Shown one piece after another: positions 50,203 through 58,839 of a stretch of 64,000 bases of DNA (position 1 is the first letter of the stretch; the number at the start of each line of letters is the position of its first letter). Under the pieces are notes generated by a model. That model ran no database searches. It had not been told where the DNA came from and saw only the letters and a list, made by a program, of their open reading frames with translations. The stretch covers positions 1 through 64,000 of the forward strand of contig DATKVC010000020.1 in NCBI GenBank assembly GCA_035530275.1, read 5' to 3'. Source of the stretch: CAIJMU01 sp035530275 (lineage in GTDB: Bacteria; Spirochaetota; Spirochaetia; Treponematales; Rectinemataceae). Position numbers and translations under genes: made by a program.

Positions 50203-50255
50203 GCAAGCTCCTCGCATCCGAGTTTCGCCTCCGGGCAATCGTAGGCGGTGTCATG

Positions 50256-50990
50256 TTAATTCCCCCGATCGTCCAGGGGAAGCCCCGAGTTCCTTCCCTT
50301 GAGGGGGACGAAGGCCACGTATCCCCAGCTGTCGCGCCGGTATTCCCCGCCGCGCCTTTCGACCCTATGCATTCTGCCGAAGGCCTCGGGGTAGACGAGG
50401 ATGCCGCCTTCGGCGAGTTGGGAGGCGAGGAGTCCCTCGTCGAATCCCGAGCCCTTAACGCCAGCCGATACCAGGATGCGGTCGAAGGGTCCGAGATCGG
50501 GAAAGCCCGCGGAACCGTCGCCCTCGATGAAGGTCATGGTTGTGGCGCGCGACCAGGATCTCCCTTCGATGGCGGCGCAATTGCTGCGAGCCCGCGCGAG
50601 GAGTTCCGGGAGGAGTTCGCAGGCGAAGACCCGGCCCTCGGGCGCGACGAGGATTGCGGCGATCGCCGCCGCATAGCCCGAACCCGAGCCGATCTCGAGG
50701 AGTCGCTGCCCCGGGCGGGGATCGAGCGACCCCAACATCATCGCCACCGTCGATGGCTGGGAGCAGGTCTGATCCATGCCGATCGGCAGGGGGCCGTCCT
50801 GGTACGCACGGCCCCTTTGGGAGGGCGGCAGGAAATCGGCCCGATCGACCACGCGCATCGCCGCGAGAACGCGTGCTATGGTTCCGGCCTCGATTCCGTA
50901 GCCGTCGCCGTAGCCGTCGCCGTAACCGGCGGCGAGCCTTTCCCCGACGGTGCGGATGAGTCCCTCATTCGTGGCGTCTCCCCTCGACAT
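50256..50990 (-). CDS. pcm: Protein-L-isoaspartate O-methyltransferase
   Basis: This 244-residue enzyme has the PCMT pattern: IARVLAAMRVVDRADFLPPS, YQDGPLPIGMDQTCSQPSTV, MLGSLDPRPGQRLLEIGSGS (SAM motif L-E-I-G-S-G-S-G-Y) and FIEGDGSAGFPDLGPFDRIL. It methylates isoaspartyl residues in damaged proteins, using S-adenosylmethionine. A triple GYGDGYGDGYG insert, encoded by 12-base repeats, lies near residue 24. The usual T-x-S-x-P substrate loop reads T-C-S-Q-P, which is normal. Confidence 0.9.
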   Translation of the reverse strand: MSRGDATNEGLIRTVGERLAAGYGDGYGDGYGIEAGTIARVLAAMRVVDRADFLPPSQRGRAYQDGPLPIGMDQTCSQPSTVAMMLGSLDPRPGQRLLEIGSGSGYAAAIAAILVAPEGRVFACELLPELLARARSNCAAIEGRSWSRATTMTFIEGDGSAGFPDLGPFDRILVSAGVKGSGFDEGLLASQLAEGGILVYPEAFGRMHRVERRGGEYRRDSWGYVAFVPLKGRNSGLPLDDRGN

Positions 50991-51041
50991 GAGTCCTCCG
51001 GGGAAAGAAGATTTCGTCGCCGAGGCCTGGCGCCATCTGCC

Positions 51042-52778
51042 TTACATGACCATGCTCGTGCTTCCGTAAAAGGCCCCTGCGGTGGTCGACCAGATGACTC
51101 CGCTGAAGTAGCGGTCGAGGTAGTAGCTGCAGGATGACCAGAGTTCCCCGTCGGGACCGTAGAGGATGGAACCGCCATCCCCGACGACTACGAAAAGCCC
51201 GTTCCCGTAGGTTATTCCATAGGGCGAAGGCAGTATGCCGATCTTTGTCCAGGCGACACCGTCGGGGCTGGTCAACGAGGGATTGCCGTTGGCGGCAAGG
51301 ATGATCCATTTCCCGTTTCCATTCACTATTCCAACGAGTTGGGCCGTACTTCCAGAAACCCTCGAGGACCAGCTCCCCGTGCCGTTCACGCTCGCGACGA
51401 TCAATCCGCCTCCGCCGGCGGCGATGAACTGGCCATCCGCATAGGTTACCGCCAGGAGGTAGAAGGGGAAGGTATTCCCCGACGCATTCAGGGTCCAGAC
51501 GCTGCCGTCCGCGCTCGTCATGATGAGGGCGTTGGTCGAAACCCCATAGCCGACCGCAACGAAGACGCCGTTACCGAAGGCGAGCCCACATGCCGCCGTC
51601 GTACCGGGGTTGGTCGAGGCGGCTGTCCAAACCGTCCCGTCGGGGCTCCAAAGGATGGTCGTCGCACCCAGGGGAGCGGCGCCTACCGCGACGAAGGTAC
51701 CGTTGCCGTAGGCGACGGCGTAGAGATCGGCGGTCGAGCCCGAGGCGGGCTGAGTCCAGGTCGCGCCGTCGACGCTCCTTCCAATCCACCCGGACTTGCC
51801 CACCGCTACCATGACCCCGTTCCCCTCGCAGATCGCGTTCTGAAGCGTCGAAGGGAAGGGCAGAAGCCGGATATCGAGGGCTGTCGCGTCCGAACCGTCT
51901 GCGGCAAGGATTTGCCAGTAGAGCCCATCAAACACATACGACTTGCCCAAAGTCGTGTTGTAGTACGCCCAGTTCAGACTCGGCGGTCCAGGGACATCCG
52001 GGAAGCTCCCTTGCCAGAGAATCGAGACTCCATTGCTGCCATTGGTTCCGTCGATTCCATCAGTCCCGTTGATTCCATCGATTCCGTTGATTCCATCAGT
52101 CCCGTTGATTCCATCTACCCCATCAACGGCGAGGACCTGCCAGGCGCTTCCATTGAAAATGAAGGCTCCACCAAGCGTTGTGCTGTAATAGGCCCAATTC
52201 AGGCTCGGAAAAACAGGCGGTTCGGAGAAGCTTCCCTTCCAAATGATCGAGATGCCATTGACTCCATTGGTCCCGTTGATGCCGTTGGTCCCGTTGATGC
52301 CATTGGTCCCGTTGATGCCATCAATCCCGTCGATGCCATCAATCCCGTTGCTACCATTTGTCCCGTCCAGCCCGTCCACGGTGAGGATCTGCCAGGTGCT
52401 TCCGTCATGGATATAGGCCGCTCCGGCCGTCGTGTTGTAGTAGGCCCAGTTCGGGCTTGGCGATATCGGCGCCGCGGCAAGACTTCCCTTCCAAAGGACC
52501 GAGACGCCGTCGGCTCCATCGATCCCGTCAGCCCCGTCCACGGCGAGGACATGCCAGGAGACTCCGTCGAAGACGAATGCGATTCCAAGCGTCGTATTGT
52601 AATATGCCCAATTGAAACGAGGTGACGAGGGCGCCGTCGCAAGGGCGCCTTGCCAGATGACGGATACGCCGGCGGCTCCATCGGAACCGACCGGCCCGCG
52701 CAGGTAGTCCAACACCTGGTTGCAGGAAAGAAAGGCCACCGAGAGAAAGACACAGGCACAAAGTCCCACTTTTTTCAT
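51042..52778 (-). CDS. Collagen-like lipoprotein with beta-propeller tail
   Basis: This 578-residue protein starts after AGGAGGT with MKKVGLCACVFLSVAFLSCN, a lipobox with Cys 19. It then alternates short collagen-type stretches with a ~35-residue repeat ending NWAYYNTTLG and IWKG/LWQGS starts. The collagen-type stretches are of the form G-I-D/G-T-N/G-I-N, the longest being residues ~125-155. The last ~300 residues are repeats with AYGNGTFVAVG, LAFGNGVFVAVGYG and ITYGNGLFVVVGDGG, a galactose-oxidase/Kelch-like propeller. The trimeric collagen part would give a surface stalk. Ligand unknown. Confidence 0.8.
   Translation of the reverse strand: MKKVGLCACVFLSVAFLSCNQVLDYLRGPVGSDGAAGVSVIWQGALATAPSSPRFNWAYYNTTLGIAFVFDGVSWHVLAVDGADGIDGADGVSVLWKGSLAAAPISPSPNWAYYNTTAGAAYIHDGSTWQILTVDGLDGTNGSNGIDGIDGIDGINGTNGINGTNGINGTNGVNGISIIWKGSFSEPPVFPSLNWAYYSTTLGGAFIFNGSAWQVLAVDGVDGINGTDGINGIDGINGTDGIDGTNGSNGVSILWQGSFPDVPGPPSLNWAYYNTTLGKSYVFDGLYWQILAADGSDATALDIRLLPFPSTLQNAICEGNGVMVAVGKSGWIGRSVDGATWTQPASGSTADLYAVAYGNGTFVAVGAAPLGATTILWSPDGTVWTAASTNPGTTAACGLAFGNGVFVAVGYGVSTNALIMTSADGSVWTLNASGNTFPFYLLAVTYADGQFIAAGGGGLIVASVNGTGSWSSRVSGSTAQLVGIVNGNGKWIILAANGNPSLTSPDGVAWTKIGILPSPYGITYGNGLFVVVGDGGSILYGPDGELWSSCSYYLDRYFSGVIWSTTAGAFYGSTSMVM
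52046..52345 (-). repeat. DNA repeats coding for collagen-like triplets
   Basis: Blocks such as GTTGATGCCATTGGTCCC repeat with 18-base spacing at about 52258-52330, and shorter 9-base units occur at 52046-52120. They encode G-T-N-G-I-N and G-I-D triplets. Such tracts can change length by slippage in frame. Confidence 0.75.
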
Positions 52779-52999
52779 AGCGCGACCTCCTGTTGCCACG
52801 AACATCCACATAACAAGTCTACGTTCATGATCTCGAGGTTTCTATATACAATAACGAAATTTAAATTTGCCGCCAGAAGCGAGTTGGCATCGAATCATCC
52901 CTATCTTCGCACGGCATTGCGAAAGGCGCGGGGGATCGTGATGGGAAGATCACGGCGCTTTTTTCTTGCCGCATGCCGCTCCGCGTTATACGATACGAT

Positions 53000-53563
53000 A
53001 TGCCGGTCAAGACGCGGGCAAAGGTGGCCCTCCTCGCTATCGCGGGAGGAGCGATCAACTACCTCCTCGGCAGCCTCGTCCATCTATTCCGCCTCCCCCT
53101 CTATTTCGATTCGATATTCACGATGGTGATCACCGCGGCCTTCGGTCTTCCCGCGGGACTTCTCACCGCCTTCGTCTCGAACGCCGCCCTTTCCATTTCG
53201 AACGATATTCTGCTGCCATTCATGATCTGCAATTTCGCCACGGCTTTCTCCGTCTGGCTCGTGAAGCGAAGACATGGCCTAAGTTCGTTGCAGGATTACC
53301 TGTGGGTCGGAATTTGGTCCGGGCTTTCCAACGCCGTGCTGGGTTCGATCATTTCAGCCTTCGTGTTCGGCGGCATCACCAAGGTGCACAGGATCGATGA
53401 CCTGGTGTCCGCCTTCATGATCGCGGGGCAATCCCTCGTGGGTTCCGTCTTCCTGGCGGGCCTCATGACGAACCTCGTGGACAAGCTGCTCTCCACCTTC
53501 ATCGCCTTGGGTTTGCGCAAGCCGGTGGAAAGCCTGGGCAAATCGATCGCCGAGGCGGGATAG
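53000..53563 (+). CDS. Putative membrane protein, ECF S-component-like
   Basis: About 187 residues starting MPVKTRAKVALLAIAGGAIN, with five or six hydrophobic segments (YFDSIFTMVITAAFGLPAGL, TAFVSNAALSISNDILLPFM, WSGLSNAVLGSIISAFVFGG). The small, helix-rich shape and the G-L-P-A-G-L loop resemble substrate-binding (S) components of ECF vitamin transporters, but no EcfA/T genes are near. No clear ribosome site is seen for either ATG (52973 or 53000). It may alternatively be a sensor-type membrane module. Confidence 0.5.
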   Translation: MPVKTRAKVALLAIAGGAINYLLGSLVHLFRLPLYFDSIFTMVITAAFGLPAGLLTAFVSNAALSISNDILLPFMICNFATAFSVWLVKRRHGLSSLQDYLWVGIWSGLSNAVLGSIISAFVFGGITKVHRIDDLVSAFMIAGQSLVGSVFLAGLMTNLVDKLLSTFIALGLRKPVESLGKSIAEAG

Positions 53564-53635
53564 CGGGGCCCCAGGTGCAATCCGCAACTGTTCAGCATTA
53601 TAGTTGACGTACCTGATTCTCGCGTGGAGGCATCG

Positions 53636-55114
53636 ATGGGAGAAGAACAGATCCGCGGCTATCCCCAAACGAAGCTTGTTCGCTTCGCCGCCGGGCAGGA
53701 ACTCTTCCGCGAAGGTTCCGCCGGAAGGGAAATGTACATCATCCGCTCGGGTCGTGTACGGGTATCCATTTCCAAGGGCGGACTTTCGGTGCCCATCACC
53801 GAATTGGGCAAGGGTTGCCATGTCGGGGAGATGTCCTTCATCGCCTCGATTCCCCGGACGGCGACGGTGACAGCCCTCGAGCCGGTGATCGCCAACAGGA
53901 TCAGTCCGGACATCCTCTCCGACGACAATCTGAGCATTTCCGGCTGGGCGATCAGCATCGCGCGGGTACTGGTCGAGCGCATTAAGCGGACGACCGAAAT
54001 CCTCGGAGACTACATGGCCTCGGGTCCCCATCCCATGCCCGCCGAATCGATCCCGTCCCCGGCCTCGCGCCGCGCCGAATTCTCGATGCACTCGGCCACC
54101 ACGGGCGGGACGATCCTCCTCAAGGGGGTCTTTTCGAAGGAGAAGATCGACCAGGTGAAGGAGACGGTAAGGCAGGCACTCCTGAAAAATCCCTCGGGGA
54201 TCACCATCGATTTTTCCGGCATCATGGACATCGGCGCCGACGCCCTCGCCTACCTTCTCCAACTCGCGAAGAGCGCGCAGGCGAGGGATGGAAAGATCCA
54301 ACTTCGAAACCTCCAACTCATACGAAACAAGATCGCGGGCATGAAGGAAATCCAGAATCTCATCAAGACCTCGAATTTGCCCCTGCGCCGGATCGAGGAT
54401 GGGGACTACCTGATTCGACAGGGCGAACGCGAACGATCCATGTTCATCATCCGTTCGGGGGAGTTCGACATCCTCGGGGAGAGCGAGGGGCAGGATCCCC
54501 TCCTCCTCGGGAACGCGAGGGCGGGAGACGTCGTGGGAGAGCTGTCGCTGTTGAAGGAGGGCGAACGGACCGCCTCCGTCCGGGCGGTCAAGGGCAGCGT
54601 CGTGCTGGAGATCACGCCGAAGGAATTCTACGCCAATATCTACACGGTCCCCGAATGGTTCATGCAGATAATAGACGGTCTCGTGCAAAGACTTCGCAAT
54701 ACCGATGAAATGCTCACCCAGGTCACCTCGCTTGCCAAGCCAGCCGAGGTTCCGGCGGCGATGGAGGCTCCCTTGAGCATCCAATTGGACGCTTCCGCCC
54801 CGGGGACCTTCGTGCTTTCGGGAACCCTGAATCTCGCGAACATGGAGCATTTCGTCCCGATCATCCGCCAGCTCCTCTTCCTCGGCCAAAAGGAGCTCGT
54901 CATCAACATGGAAAAGATCGAGCAGATCGACAAGGAAAGCATACGCTACCTCCTCAATCTCTTCATGATCATGAAGGAGAACGGCGGGCATCTCAGCCTG
55001 ATCGGCAATCACAAATACCTGCTCTGGCTCAAGAAGCACAACGCGGAGGATTCCATCGCGGGGATGCGCGGCGAGGAAGAGGTCAAGGCGACCACCGCCG
55101 AGGATCGCGAATAG
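53636..55114 (+). CDS. Double cNMP-binding/STAS domain protein
   Basis: This 492-residue cytoplasmic protein has two tandem modules. cNMP folds: RFAAGQELFREGSAGREMYI and CHVGEMSFIASIPRTATVTA (first), and IEDGDYLIRQGERERSMFII and RAGDVVGELSLLKEGERTAS (second). STAS-like folds: TTGGTILLKGVFSKEKIDQV and ITIDFSGIMDIGADALAYLL (first), and APGTFVLSGTLNLANMEHFV and NMEKIEQIDKESIRYLLNLF (second). The Ser usually phosphorylated in STAS anti-anti-sigma proteins is not obvious. It may convert cAMP/cGMP signals into partner binding. GTGGAGG precedes ATG 53636 by 5 bases. The start at 53624 overlaps that site. Confidence 0.85.
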   Translation: MGEEQIRGYPQTKLVRFAAGQELFREGSAGREMYIIRSGRVRVSISKGGLSVPITELGKGCHVGEMSFIASIPRTATVTALEPVIANRISPDILSDDNLSISGWAISIARVLVERIKRTTEILGDYMASGPHPMPAESIPSPASRRAEFSMHSATTGGTILLKGVFSKEKIDQVKETVRQALLKNPSGITIDFSGIMDIGADALAYLLQLAKSAQARDGKIQLRNLQLIRNKIAGMKEIQNLIKTSNLPLRRIEDGDYLIRQGERERSMFIIRSGEFDILGESEGQDPLLLGNARAGDVVGELSLLKEGERTASVRAVKGSVVLEITPKEFYANIYTVPEWFMQIIDGLVQRLRNTDEMLTQVTSLAKPAEVPAAMEAPLSIQLDASAPGTFVLSGTLNLANMEHFVPIIRQLLFLGQKELVINMEKIEQIDKESIRYLLNLFMIMKENGGHLSLIGNHKYLLWLKKHNAEDSIAGMRGEEEVKATTAEDRE

Positions 55115-55158
55115 GGTCCGCGCCCGGAGCCGACCGAGACTCGGCTCGGCATCCGACC

Positions 55159-55719
55159 TCAGCGACGCCTGTCCTTCATGTGCCGCAGGAGCATGAGCCT
55201 GTTTTCCGGCGTGTCGCTCCAGCTCTTGAGAGCCTCGAAGCTGGCCTGATCCTCCGAATCGGAGCCGGAGACGAAAAGGGTCATGCCTTCCCAGCGATAC
55301 CAAAGGCAGTGGCTATGCTCGACGTTTCCGTGCGGCTCGGCGTCCAGGTAGCCGAAAAGGGTTTCGTGATTGGCCTCTCCCGACACGCTCCAGATCCTCC
55401 CATCCCCGATGAACATCACCATTCTCGTGTAGGTGCGCGCGCTGGAATCGTTGCGGTAGTCCGAAATCACGAGGTCGAAGTCCGCAAGCGTCAGATCGTA
55501 GCCGCCGAGCCTGAGACCCTTCCTGATTTGGATCACCCGATCCTTGATTTCCATGATCGTCTCGCGGTCGTGCTCGTGGCTCTTGAGTCGCGCTCGCATG
55601 GCGGTGAATTCGGTTTCGTAATGGCCCATCAGCGAGGTCTTGGCTAGGAACTTGTTCGTCTCGGAGAGGAGCTTCCAAGTAGAGGAAAAGTGTTCCGCAA
55701 GCCTTTCGAGCACTCCCAT
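55159..55719 (-). CDS. Hypothetical protein, helical with beta C-terminus
   Basis: This 186-residue protein starts MGVLERLAEHFSSTWKLLSE and has an N-terminal helical half (ETEFTAMRARLKSHEHDRET). The C-terminal half is of mixed type (GYDLTLADFDLVISDYRNDS, RMVMFIGDGRIWSVSGEA and YRWEGMTLFVSGSDSEDQAS). No membrane segment or known motif. ATG 55719 has a weak GGAG site. Family not recognised. Confidence 0.55.
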   Translation of the reverse strand: MGVLERLAEHFSSTWKLLSETNKFLAKTSLMGHYETEFTAMRARLKSHEHDRETIMEIKDRVIQIRKGLRLGGYDLTLADFDLVISDYRNDSSARTYTRMVMFIGDGRIWSVSGEANHETLFGYLDAEPHGNVEHSHCLWYRWEGMTLFVSGSDSEDQASFEALKSWSDTPENRLMLLRHMKDRRR

Positions 55720-55970
55720 GGCGCCTAACTCCAGCCGGCCACGGCTTTCCCGCGGGCCGGGCTCGCCCCGCAGCGCAAGTTCCTCGGGCGAAAACGGACA
55801 CAAGCCACGATCCTGACCTCCACTGACGACTCGACTCGCAGAGTATAGCTCGTGTCGACCCGTCGCGACGCCCCGGCGCCTCTCTCTCGCGGAAACCTTC
55901 GGCGTCTCCGGCCTTCCATTTTTCCCAGCAGAGCCCTTACAGGTTATAGGGTTTTCGCGGTATTGTCCTC

Positions 55971-55989
55971 CGGGCCTTGTTAAGGCCCG
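55971..55989 (+). promoter_or_regulatory. Hairpin before the FKBP gene
   Basis: CGGGCCTT (55971-55978), loop GTT, AAGGCCCG (55982-55989), a perfect 8-bp stem, 31 bases before the ATG. It could act as an upstream terminator or a 5' leader structure. Confidence 0.4.
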
Positions 55990-56020
55990 TGCAATATGAC
56001 TCTTTCACCTGGAAGTACCG

Positions 56021-56728
56021 ATGAAGAAGTACCTCGTTTCCATTCTCGCCGTGGCCCTCCTCCTGGCTTCGTGCAAAGCCGGTAACCTCGCCGACAAGGC
56101 GGCCTCCGGCAGCCCCTCCGCCACCACCTCCAAGACCGATGTGAGCTACGCCTTCGGCATCGCGATCGGCAAGAGCTTGGCATCCACCGGCGTTGACATC
56201 GACAACGACGCCTTCATGTCGGGCGTCAAGGACGTGCTGGCCAAGAAGGCGACCCGCATCAAGGAAGCCGATGCCCAGACCATCATCCAGACGGCCATTA
56301 CCGACGCGCAGACAAAGCTGGCCGCCGACAACAAGACCAAGGGCAGCGATTTCCTCGCCGCCAACGCCAAGAAGGACGGCGTAAAAACCACGGCGAGCGG
56401 ACTCCAGTACCAGGTGATCAAGGAAGGCAGCGGTCCCAAGCCCAAAGCCACCGACACCGTCAAGGTCGACTACGTCGGCACCCTCCTCGACGGCACCGTC
56501 TTCGACAGTTCCATCGAGCGCAAGGAGCCGGCCGTGTTCCAGGTCGGCCAGGTCATTCCCGGATGGGCCGAGGCGGTGCAACTGATGACCGTCGGCTCGC
56601 AATACAAGGTCTGGATCCCCTCAGAACTGGCTTACGGGGAACAGGGCGCGGGGGGCAAGATTCCTCCCAATTCCACCCTGTCCTTCGACATCGATCTCCT
56701 CTCCATAGAGCCCGCCGCCAAGAAGTGA
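56021..56728 (+). CDS. FKBP-type peptidyl-prolyl isomerase lipoprotein
   Basis: This 235-residue protein has a lipoprotein signal (VSILAVALLLASCKAGN, Cys in L-A-S-C). An FKBP-N helical region follows (VSYAFGIAIGKSLASTGVDI, NDAFMSGVKDVLAKKATRIK), then the FKBP domain (VKVDYVGTLLDGTVFDSSIE, IPGWAEAVQLMTVGSQYKVW, PSELAYGEQGAGGKIPPNST). Catalytic-pocket residues Y, F, D, V, I and W are kept. It resembles FkpA/Mip proteins that help periplasmic or surface protein folding. It is single and preceded by a small hairpin. Confidence 0.92.
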   Translation: MKKYLVSILAVALLLASCKAGNLADKAASGSPSATTSKTDVSYAFGIAIGKSLASTGVDIDNDAFMSGVKDVLAKKATRIKEADAQTIIQTAITDAQTKLAADNKTKGSDFLAANAKKDGVKTTASGLQYQVIKEGSGPKPKATDTVKVDYVGTLLDGTVFDSSIERKEPAVFQVGQVIPGWAEAVQLMTVGSQYKVWIPSELAYGEQGAGGKIPPNSTLSFDIDLLSIEPAAKK

Positions 56729-56736
56729 TCCCGCGA

Positions 56737-56776
56737 CCAAGGGGCTCGCCCGGTCAGTAACCGGCGAGTCCCTTGG
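56737..56776 (+). terminator. Strong hairpin after the FKBP gene
   Basis: CCAAGGGGCTCGCC and GGCGAGTCCCTTGG pair with one G-T-type irregularity, with CGGT/ACCG pairing inside. The stem starts 9 bases after the stop. No T tract. Confidence 0.55.
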
Positions 56777-56935
56777 GTAAGGCGACTTGCCAACCGAGGG
56801 GGCTCCCGGTCTCGGCGAGGGGCGGCCGAGTTCCTTCCGTTTTAATCCAATCGAGGCTAACCCCGGATATCCAATTGACTTCCCCACCGAGCTCTGTACC
56901 ATGTACGGCTGGAAGGATCATTTAAGGAGGTCCAT

Positions 56936-57502
56936 ATGGACAAGACTCTGGAAAGCGTGAAGACGGAACTCGGGACGAAGCTTTTCCCCGATGCAACCTG
57001 GCTCGCGATATCGGATGACATCGCCCTGGCCTTCAGGATGAGCGCAGCCGAGAAGGAAGCCCTGGGGCGGAACAAGATCGCCAGGCTCGTCGCCTCCCTG
57101 CCCTACCTCGCCGGCTGCGAGGACGCGGGGCGGACGGCCGTCGCCCACCTCGGCACCTATCTCCTCTCCACCAGAGAGACCAAGCACTGGTTCGACGCGA
57201 CGGCTCGCGACAGTGTCTCGGTTCTCGAAAGGCTGTGGCTTGGCGCGGACTTTCGGGGAGGGGACGAGAAGATCATCAGGCGAGGACTCAATCTCCTCGC
57301 GCTCAACATGATCGCCGACTACAAACGCGACATCGACGAGGACGCGGCCTCCGGGAAGTACAACCCTCTCGCGGCCGGCGACTTCGATTTCAAGGAAACC
57401 GTCGAGGATCTGGAGTGGAGCATCATCTCGACGCCTTGCCCGGAGATGGATGAAATCGTTTCGCTCGCGGAGATTCCGATGTCGTTCTGGGTCGCCTCAT
57501 GA
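56936..57502 (+). CDS. Hypothetical protein upstream of a sensor kinase
   Basis: This 188-residue protein starts after AAGGAGG with MDKTLESVKTELGTKLFPDA. It is soluble and mostly helical (AAEKEALGRNKIARLVASLP, NLLALNMIADYKRDIDEDAA) and ends EIVSLAEIPMSFWVAS. Its stop overlaps the kinase start by 4 bases, so the two are translated together. It may be a cognate accessory factor. No family recognised. Confidence 0.55.
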   Translation: MDKTLESVKTELGTKLFPDATWLAISDDIALAFRMSAAEKEALGRNKIARLVASLPYLAGCEDAGRTAVAHLGTYLLSTRETKHWFDATARDSVSVLERLWLGADFRGGDEKIIRRGLNLLALNMIADYKRDIDEDAASGKYNPLAAGDFDFKETVEDLEWSIISTPCPEMDEIVSLAEIPMSFWVAS

Positions 57503-58734
57503 TGAAGGGGCTGCCGTCGCGAGCCTTCAAGGGCTTTTTGCGCGATCCCGAGGGGCTCCGAAAGCTCGTCGGCTACGCGTCAGGCTCGGTCGCGATTGCA
57601 GTCGCCTTTTTGAATATCCTCACCCTCCTCCACATCGGCCTGACCGACCCTTGGGAGATCGCAGTCAACCACGTTGTCCTCATGATACTGGCGTTCGGCG
57701 CCTTTGCCTTCGCGACTGCGGGGTGGAAATCAAGGATTGCCGAGTGGAGTCAGGTGCTCTTTTTTTTTGCGATCGCCCTCCTGTCCGCGAGCGAGGCACG
57801 GCCCGGGGACCTTACTGGTGCCCTGATCCTAATATTCGGCCTCATCCTCGCGCTGGAGTACAATTTCGGGCGAAAGGCCCTCCTCGGCTGCTCCCTCTTC
57901 GCCCTCCTGGCCTATCCCCTGGCCCTCGCGCTGGGGTATAGCAGGTCTTCCAAGGCATACCTCAGTCAAACCGCCGCGGCCCTGCTCGGCCTCTTCCTCT
58001 TCATCGTCCTCTATGGCATGGTCGCCCTCCGACACCGTGCCAGGCTCCAAGACGAGGCCGAGCATCTCGAGGAGAAGGTCAGGGAGCGAACAACGGAGCT
58101 CGAGGCCCTCCTTTCGGAAAGATCGGCGATGCTCAACGAGATCCACCATCGGGTCAAGAACAATCTCCAGATGGTCGCGAGTCTCCTGCGGCTCGGCACC
58201 GACAGGAGCGCGGACGGGAAGGCCAAGAGCACGCTGGACGCCGGGGTGCGGCGCATCGACGCGATGGCCCTCGTTCACGAATCGCTCTACGACACCGAAC
58301 GACTCGACAAGGTGGACCTCGGCGACTATGCCCGCCGCCTCATCGACGCCATTTCCGAAGGCTCGGGCTTTCATTTCGATTTCGAGGAAGAAGGGCAGCT
58401 CAAGGCCCATCTCGACATCGCCGTGCCCTTCGGCCTCCTCCTCAACGAGCTCGCCACCAATGCGCAGAGGCACGCCTTCCCCGGGGGCGGTGGACGGGCG
58501 AGGATCGACCTCGCCTCGAAAGACTCCCGCGTCGAACTTCGCGTATCGGACGAGGGCATAGGCATGGAAGAGGTGCCGGACTCCGTCGCCACCGGCGGCG
58601 TCGGCCTCGAACTCGTCCGCGCCCTCGCAAGCCAGCTCCACGGCGGAATCGAGCGCCTGCCGGGGAAGGGAACGACCTGGCTTCTCAGCTTTCCCCTCCC
58701 GCAAGAATCCCGCCCCACCCTCCTTCGCGCCTGA
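57499..58734 (+). CDS. Membrane histidine kinase, HisKA_2/HWE-related
   Basis: This 411-residue protein has six or seven N-terminal hydrophobic helices (ASGSVAIAVAFLNILTLLHI and ALLGLFLFIVLYGMVALRHR), a coiled-coil linker (LEEKVRERTTELEALLSERS), and a HisKA_2 helix with the phospho-His in MLNEIHHRVKNNLQMVASLL. An HATPase_c domain follows (FGLLLNELATNAQRHAFPGG and VSDEGIGMEEVPDS). It should sense a membrane-linked signal and phosphorylate a response regulator that is not adjacent. It is coupled to the hypothetical gene upstream. Confidence 0.88.
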   Translation: MMKGLPSRAFKGFLRDPEGLRKLVGYASGSVAIAVAFLNILTLLHIGLTDPWEIAVNHVVLMILAFGAFAFATAGWKSRIAEWSQVLFFFAIALLSASEARPGDLTGALILIFGLILALEYNFGRKALLGCSLFALLAYPLALALGYSRSSKAYLSQTAAALLGLFLFIVLYGMVALRHRARLQDEAEHLEEKVRERTTELEALLSERSAMLNEIHHRVKNNLQMVASLLRLGTDRSADGKAKSTLDAGVRRIDAMALVHESLYDTERLDKVDLGDYARRLIDAISEGSGFHFDFEEEGQLKAHLDIAVPFGLLLNELATNAQRHAFPGGGGRARIDLASKDSRVELRVSDEGIGMEEVPDSVATGGVGLELVRALASQLHGGIERLPGKGTTWLLSFPLPQESRPTLLRA

Positions 58735-58839
58735 GTCTTTCGGTATGGAGCCGCGAAGACGGCGAGGGCTCCCTTCGTTTTTCCGGCTTGCCAATTTCCT
58801 CCCGCGACTCCACCATGTGCCGGACTAAAGGAGGGCGGA

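Noticed and set aside
52973..53000. Start at ATG 52973 for the ECF-like membrane protein
   Set aside because: Neither start has a ribosome site. The later ATG gives a more typical basic, short N-terminus before the first helix, so 53000 is used with low certainty.
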